Assembly: GCA_902788315.1 (NCBI GenBank)
Contig: CADAJS010000027.1
Location: 1-38,205 of the forward strand
Reading direction: 5' to 3'
Length of the DNA: 38,205 nt
Source of the DNA: an uncultured Bacteroidales bacterium
Lineage (GTDB): Bacteria; Bacteroidota; Bacteroidia; Bacteroidales; Bacteroidaceae
Part shown: in pieces, positions 34,804-38,205 of the stretch
How the letters are laid out: the number at the start of each line of letters is the position of its first letter
Position numbering within the stretch: position 1 is the stretch's first letter
The notes under the pieces: model-generated
The model's database searches: none
Told to the model about the DNA's origin: nothing
Seen by the model: the letters and a program-made list of their open reading frames with translations, nothing else
Translations under genes and position numbers: made by a program

Positions 34804-35499
34804 AAGTATTATTCCTTCTGTGATGCTTGGGTGACGTATAGTTGATATTTTTTCAGTGATAGTGGAGTGGCGTATATCACTATCCCATTCAGACAGCATC
34901 TCCCGCTCGTCCAAATCCATATCGAAATTCTTGCGGAAATATGGGGCAATAACCGTATCCATAACTCGTTTGTACCTTTGCGAAACAGATGACGGAGATA
35001 CGCACATTTGTTCGGCCACCTCTATACCTTTATATCCTTTTAGAAGAATCAACTCGACAACCAAACGATCTTGTTGGTCCGTCAGCATGTTATCACACAC
35101 ATCTTTCACCATTCGATTGAATGGGATTCGAAGGTCGTCTGAAATGTCGAATGAACGTAGATAATCCTCGAAAGTAAGGCTACCGTACTCCTTCTTATAC
35201 CACTTCAATGCATCCAGTATAACAAAACGGAATCCCCCAATAAGCCAAGTCCTAAGGCTCACCTCTGACGAACGAATCTCCAATGGCTTCCAGTCATGTT
35301 CAATCAAATAAATAGCATATTGGTGAGCCAGCGACATGAAGTCTAAATTTTCTTTCTGACTCAGCTGATATCGTCGGTCGAAAGCTCGGTAACCTTTCCA
35401 TAGATAATTATAGAAATATGTTTGGATGGCCCATGATTCCCCCTTTCGAAATTTCTGTATAATCTCTTCGTCGGATATCATTTGATGATGTGATTTCAA
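34429..35499 (-). CDS. Fusion of a sigma-70-like regulator with a macro-like (A1S_2505-type) domain
   Basis: In this 356-residue protein, residues about 1-200 resemble ECF-type sigma factors: an N-terminal region-2-like part (SDEEIIQKFRKGESWAIQTY; SLRTWLIGGFRFVILDAL) and a region-4-like helix-turn-helix (LLKGYKGIEVAEQMCVSPSS VSQRYKR). Residues 233-356 are a separate domain with FVFGSNLKGMHGGGAALVAY, GVGLQGQSYAIPT and FLVTRIGCGIAGFRDDDISP, the pattern of phage-associated A1S_2505/macro-like proteins, probably a nucleotide- or ADP-ribose-type binder. The joining linker holds a tandem repeat (about 211-230). M233 is preceded by AGAAGGA at a good distance (34812-34818), so the second domain may also be made alone. 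Confidence 0.75.
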   Translation of the reverse strand: MKSHHQMISDEEIIQKFRKGESWAIQTYFYNYLWKGYRAFDRRYQLSQKENLDFMSLAHQYAIYLIEHDWKPLEIRSSEVSLRTWLIGGFRFVILDALKWYKKEYGSLTFEDYLRSFDISDDLRIPFNRMVKDVCDNMLTDQQDRLVVELILLKGYKGIEVAEQMCVSPSSVSQRYKRVMDTVIAPYFRKNFDMDLDEREMLSEWDSDIRHSTITEKISTIRHPSITEGIILMSQKRTTPEYITELQPGEIFVFGSNLKGMHGGGAALVAYRKFGAIWGRGVGLQGQSYAIPTMQGGVETIRPYIDEFIQFATEHPELTFLVTRIGCGIAGFRDDDISPLFDKAHTLENVVLPRGW

Positions 35500-35763
35500 T
35501 TATTTAGGTGCTAAATTACAAAAATATCTTCTTCCAACTTAATTTTTTCTCCAAAAAGTTCTTCAAAGTAATAAAGAGATATCGCAAATGGTAATAACTC
35601 ATTAAAAGAACCATTATGGAAACAACTGAAATAAAGTCAAAGATACTTTTATCCGTGAACGCTGCAGCCGCAAACAATTCAGCCGCTGTCTATCTGTCGG
35701 ACGTACCCAACCCCAAGAATATTCGGCCTCGTTCTACAACATGAGTATTTTAGACTCTTAAAG
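35500..35763. other. Spacer with one small open frame
   Basis: The spacer upstream of the sigma fusion is AT-rich; a minus-strand TATTTTTG (35519-35526) is a possible -7 box for that gene. A 42-codon plus-strand frame (35616-35744) begins METTEIKSKILLSVNAAAAN; its GC-rich middle differs from the surrounding bases. It may be the broken start of a lost gene. No family recognised. Confidence 0.35.
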
Positions 35764-36138
35764 ATGTTAATTATGAAACAAACAGAGAAGCAAATACATA
35801 AGGATATACTTCAACTATTCTTCGACTTAGAGACTGCCACATATGGACGAGAAAGGACTAATGGGCATTATTTATGCCCTAACGCAAGTTCTTTCTTTAA
35901 GAGTGCTAAACGTATATATGAACTCACTGATGAACTCTATGAGAATTATCATCCAGATTATATAAGTAAAACCGATTACAAATTCATTTGTGATTCCAGA
36001 AAGAGATTATTGCTTATGTTAGATGTATTAAAAGATAATAAGCACACAAATGACACAGTGATGACTTATAAGTTGGAAGAATATCTATTACAATTACAAG
36101 GATTATTTAAAGGTGTTATTGACGATGATTGTAATTGA
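35764..36138 (+). CDS. Hypothetical helical protein
   Basis: This 124-residue protein is rich in Lys, Glu, Tyr and Leu, with no signal peptide or membrane segment, predicted mostly helical (KRIYELTDELYENYHPDY; DSRKRLLLMLDVLKDN). A second ATG at 35773 is equally possible. Its end overlaps the next gene by 14 bp, so the two are co-transcribed and probably functionally linked. The gene is much more AT-rich than the core region. I do not recognise a family. Confidence 0.6.
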   Translation: MLIMKQTEKQIHKDILQLFFDLETATYGRERTNGHYLCPNASSFFKSAKRIYELTDELYENYHPDYISKTDYKFICDSRKRLLLMLDVLKDNKHTNDTVMTYKLEEYLLQLQGLFKGVIDDDCN

Positions 36139-36820
36139 AACAAAACAACAGAGTCGGGAAGTGCTTCGCGAGAAATATCCAAATGGAATAATAGCTGATG
36201 TTACGGAAAGTGCTCATGGTGCATTGGTTCGACTTTGTCCTTCCTATCCTCACGGGGGAATTCCTATACCGAATAGTGGTTGGAAAACTGCTTCAAGCGT
36301 TGAAGACATTTGGCAAGGCCTAAAAGTTTATAATGACGAAGGCGTTACCCCAAGTCTATTAACGGAAGAAGCCACAGACGATTATAATAGGTGCAAACAA
36401 GTCCATAACAAACTAATAGGATACCGCTATGGCGTCAACGGACTGCAAACCATAAGCCTTGCAGATGCACGACGAAGAATTTTTATTCCTACTTACCGAT
36501 GGGTTCTTGACTATAAAGTGCAAGATATTATAGAACGACTTAGAAAAGCTAATGAGAGTAAAACGATAGTCCTACTTGATGATAGTACGAATTCAGACAT
36601 CTATAATTATGATATGCCTCTTTCTCATGCCTTCTTAGTTAAAGCATATGTAGAAGGCTTGCCTCCATATGAAGATGTTTACGAGACCATTGTAATTCAC
36701 CATTTTTATTCTGGTCGTAGAGTTATATCATGGACGACCGAAGAAAAACGTGTTAAGACAATAAAACCCTATATAATGCCACAACAATTAGAATTACCAT
36801 TAGACATTAAATATATTTGA
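36125..36820 (+). CDS. Hypothetical protein (possibly DUF6939-like)
   Basis: The product is 231 residues from the ATG at 36125; an upstream GTG (36113) is less likely. Conserved-looking blocks are NGIIADVTESAHGALVRLCP, YPHGGIPIPNSGWKTASSVE with DIWQGLKVY, and then LLDDSTNSDIYNYDMPLSHA. These recall the small family annotated DUF6939, a soluble protein of unknown role; the assignment is from memory of the pattern and needs a profile search. It overlaps the preceding hypothetical gene by 14 bp. No signal peptide. Confidence 0.6.
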   Translation: MIVIETKQQSREVLREKYPNGIIADVTESAHGALVRLCPSYPHGGIPIPNSGWKTASSVEDIWQGLKVYNDEGVTPSLLTEEATDDYNRCKQVHNKLIGYRYGVNGLQTISLADARRRIFIPTYRWVLDYKVQDIIERLRKANESKTIVLLDDSTNSDIYNYDMPLSHAFLVKAYVEGLPPYEDVYETIVIHHFYSGRRVISWTTEEKRVKTIKPYIMPQQLELPLDIKYI

Positions 36821-36822
36821 CT

Positions 36823-37061
36823 ATGAAAATCTTTTCTTATAGGATGTGGTCAAAAGGCTTAGCCCTCTTTCTTGTGTGCGTGATGGCTCTGTCAGGATGC
36901 AGGAATTCCAGATAATCCTCCAGCATTACCGGAAAATAATACAGCAGCTGTGGGCTTTCTTATTAGGCGCATAAAGGGATGAAAATGGTGTCCTTCATAC
37001 AGTTTTGTACAGTCATGAGGCCATTTCAAAGATTAATGGCTATTTTGCTTGTTACTTTTAA
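36823..37061 (+). pseudogene. Lipoprotein gene broken by two frameshifts
   Basis: The first frame gives MKIFSYRMWSKGLALFLVCV then MALSGCR, a lipoprotein signal with lipobox LSGC, and stops at 36915. Reading on in a second frame gives GIPDNPPALPENNTAAVGFL and ends at 36982; a third frame gives DENGVLHTVLYSHEAISKIN and ends at 37061. Together they read as one about 80-residue lipoprotein with two frame changes. The signal resembles that of the partial lipoprotein at the window's right end. Confidence 0.55.
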
Positions 37062-37071
37062 TGAAACGTTA

Positions 37072-37079
37072 TATCTTTG
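37072..37079 (+). promoter_or_regulatory. -7 element of the 175-residue lipoprotein gene
   Basis: TATCTTTG, with TTG 20 nt upstream (37049-37051), lies 23 nt before the ATG at 37103. It supports that start over the upstream in-frame codon at 37049. Confidence 0.5.
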
Positions 37080-37102
37080 CAGCTAGAGTTAACTACATTA
37101 AT

Positions 37103-37630
37103 ATGAATATGAGAAAGAACCCTATTATACTTTTGTCCTTAATCGCCTTGTTCTGCTGTTGTGGTAGATCTGGCACGGGAAAGATGCAGAAAATGAATGC
37201 TCCAGAAGATTTGCCTGAGGAGACGTTCTTTGGCGTTTCGTACACTCAGAAACGAGATGCGTTTATTGAAGACATTCATGATAAGGATGTCTTGCGGTTT
37301 GACTCTGTTATCGATGGCAGATACAGTAGTTCGGTATGGTTGTCGGATGTACACATGGGGCTGAACATAGATACAACTGAACAAGGTGTTGTGCGCAGTG
37401 TTTGCCTCTTGACCAGTGATTCTACGCAGGCATCCTTCGCTTGTCTGCGGGCGGGTGTGGAAGGATACTATGGCAAACCTAACATTGTAGATGGAGAGGG
37501 TGACCGGGTACGCTGCTCTTGGTATTTCTATTCTCCTAACTCCAACAATTCAATTACCTTAAGGCATCTTCATACGGAGGATGGGGGATTTGCGCTCTTC
37601 TTCGAACACGATAACAAAGTAGATAGATGA
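37103..37630 (+). CDS. Hypothetical lipoprotein
   Basis: The 175-residue protein has a lipoprotein signal peptide (MNMRKNPIILLSLIALFCCC, modified cysteine one of three at 18-20), then a mixed alpha/beta domain with FFGVSYTQKRDAFIEDI, YSSSVWLSDVHMGLNIDTTE and a C-terminal RCSWYFYSPNSNNSITL. Probably anchored to a membrane by Lgt processing. I do not recognise a family. It sits between a broken lipoprotein gene and a small cytosolic-type gene, an arrangement that recalls immunity-gene clusters, but nothing in the sequence proves it. Confidence 0.6.
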   Translation: MNMRKNPIILLSLIALFCCCGRSGTGKMQKMNAPEDLPEETFFGVSYTQKRDAFIEDIHDKDVLRFDSVIDGRYSSSVWLSDVHMGLNIDTTEQGVVRSVCLLTSDSTQASFACLRAGVEGYYGKPNIVDGEGDRVRCSWYFYSPNSNNSITLRHLHTEDGGFALFFEHDNKVDR

Positions 37631-37650
37631 ATCGATTAACGTAATATACA

Positions 37651-38097
37651 ATGGGCAAATTATTAAACATTATCGAGAATCCCAAGGTGATTGGACAGTA
37701 TGTGAAGGGAGTAAGTGAGGCACGCAGGTCTGAAGAGAATGTGTATCTTCTGGCATTCGACAGGGAAAATGATGGCGGATGGTATATCGATCTTCCAGAA
37801 TGGGAGGGAGCACATGCTCAGCTGGCTATGGTCGCCGGTGCCGATTCTCTGTTGGAGTTTGTAGGTGGTGGTTCATCGCGTGTATGGGTGGAAGTGGTGA
37901 AAGCTCAGACACAGATTGAAGATCTGGATGCCGACAAATCTTTCTTCCGGTGCGATGTGATGGAGAAAAGCACTTTTGGCGGGGCCACATATCAAGTTCA
38001 TTTAACCGATTTCGACCGAACGATGTGGCTATGTTCTGTAACGCTCTTCGTATTGGGCGAATATCCGAACTGTCTGTATATAAGGAATGAAGCATAG
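37651..38097 (+). CDS. DUF6717-like small protein
   Basis: The 148-residue soluble protein has no signal peptide. The segments GGWYIDLPEWEGAHAQLAMV, SLLEFVGGGSSRVWVEVVKA and MWLCSVTLFVLGEYPNCLYI resemble DUF6717 proteins, a small family of unknown function; the match is by eye. It is 20 bp after the lipoprotein gene, likely in the same transcript, and 18 bp before the next lipoprotein start. Confidence 0.55.
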   Translation: MGKLLNIIENPKVIGQYVKGVSEARRSEENVYLLAFDRENDGGWYIDLPEWEGAHAQLAMVAGADSLLEFVGGGSSRVWVEVVKAQTQIEDLDADKSFFRCDVMEKSTFGGATYQVHLTDFDRTMWLCSVTLFVLGEYPNCLYIRNEA

Positions 38098-38115
38098 AAG
38101 CAGATTGAATGTATT

Positions 38116-38205
38116 ATGAAAGGATTTCCTTTAACTCGATGGAGCCAGAATGTAACATTCTGCCTGATGTGTGTAATTGTTCTATGCGGATGCCATAAGA
38201 AGGTA
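38116..38205 (+). CDS. Lipoprotein, 5' part only (runs off the window)
   Basis: Thirty codons reach the window edge: MKGFPLTRWSQNVTFCLMCV followed by IVLCGCHKKV, a lipoprotein signal with lipobox VLCGC. It resembles the broken lipoprotein signal at 36823 (charged start, R-W-S, L-x-C-V, GC), suggesting tandem paralogues. The mature protein is not visible. Confidence 0.55.
   Translation, partial: MKGFPLTRWSQNVTFCLMCVIVLCGCHKKV

Overview
The window reads as a chromosomal segment of a Bacteroidales bacterium, most likely Prevotella or Bacteroides related. Three things point there: promoters of the Bacteroidetes type (TAnnTTTG at -7 with TTTG or TTG about 20 nt upstream) sit before many genes; Bacteroidetes-typical families occur (DUF4294, GLUG-rich secreted proteins ending in an LDGR...LPKGLYI tail); and housekeeping genes rarely have strong Shine-Dalgarno sites. 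No database search was possible, so every family name rests on motifs read by eye.

Layout. (1) Positions 1-263: two 22-bp-spaced palindromes and a perfect 28-bp inverted repeat that is probably the terminator of the next gene. (2) 264-10356, minus strand: two very large, related secreted multidomain proteins (LamG, GLUG blocks, carbohydrate-binding-like and discoidin-like domains). (3) 10580-11208: a MNT nucleotidyltransferase and a DUF2442 protein. (4) 11230-25869: the conserved core. It holds a polyprenyl synthase, DNA polymerase I, a CapA-like phosphoesterase, YchF, Lgt, a truncated HepT-like fragment, a radical SAM protein, DUF4294, a TrmH-family methylase, and a nadA - BASS transporter - HAD - cation/proton antiporter operon. 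The nadA/TrmH divergent spacer carries a cluster of DnaA-box-like 9-mers. (5) 25870-38205: AT-richer accessory DNA. It starts with gene debris (including a Stealth-like 5' end), followed by an overlapping three-gene type III restriction-modification operon in which a DUF1016/PDDEXK nuclease lies between mod and res. Next come an internally deleted AlbA/Schlafen-type gene, an XRE regulator, two tandem arrays with an 11-bp unit, a sigma-70-like protein fused to a macro-like (A1S_2505-type) domain, and a run of small unknown genes and lipoproteins, some broken.

The most unusual signals are a recurring 11-bp (one helical turn) repeat period at several unrelated-sequence loci in the same window, and the sigma/macro-like fusion with a well-placed internal ribosome site before the second domain. 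The DUF1016 gene inside the type III operon, the putative oriC-like spacer and the many broken genes in the accessory part are also worth checking.
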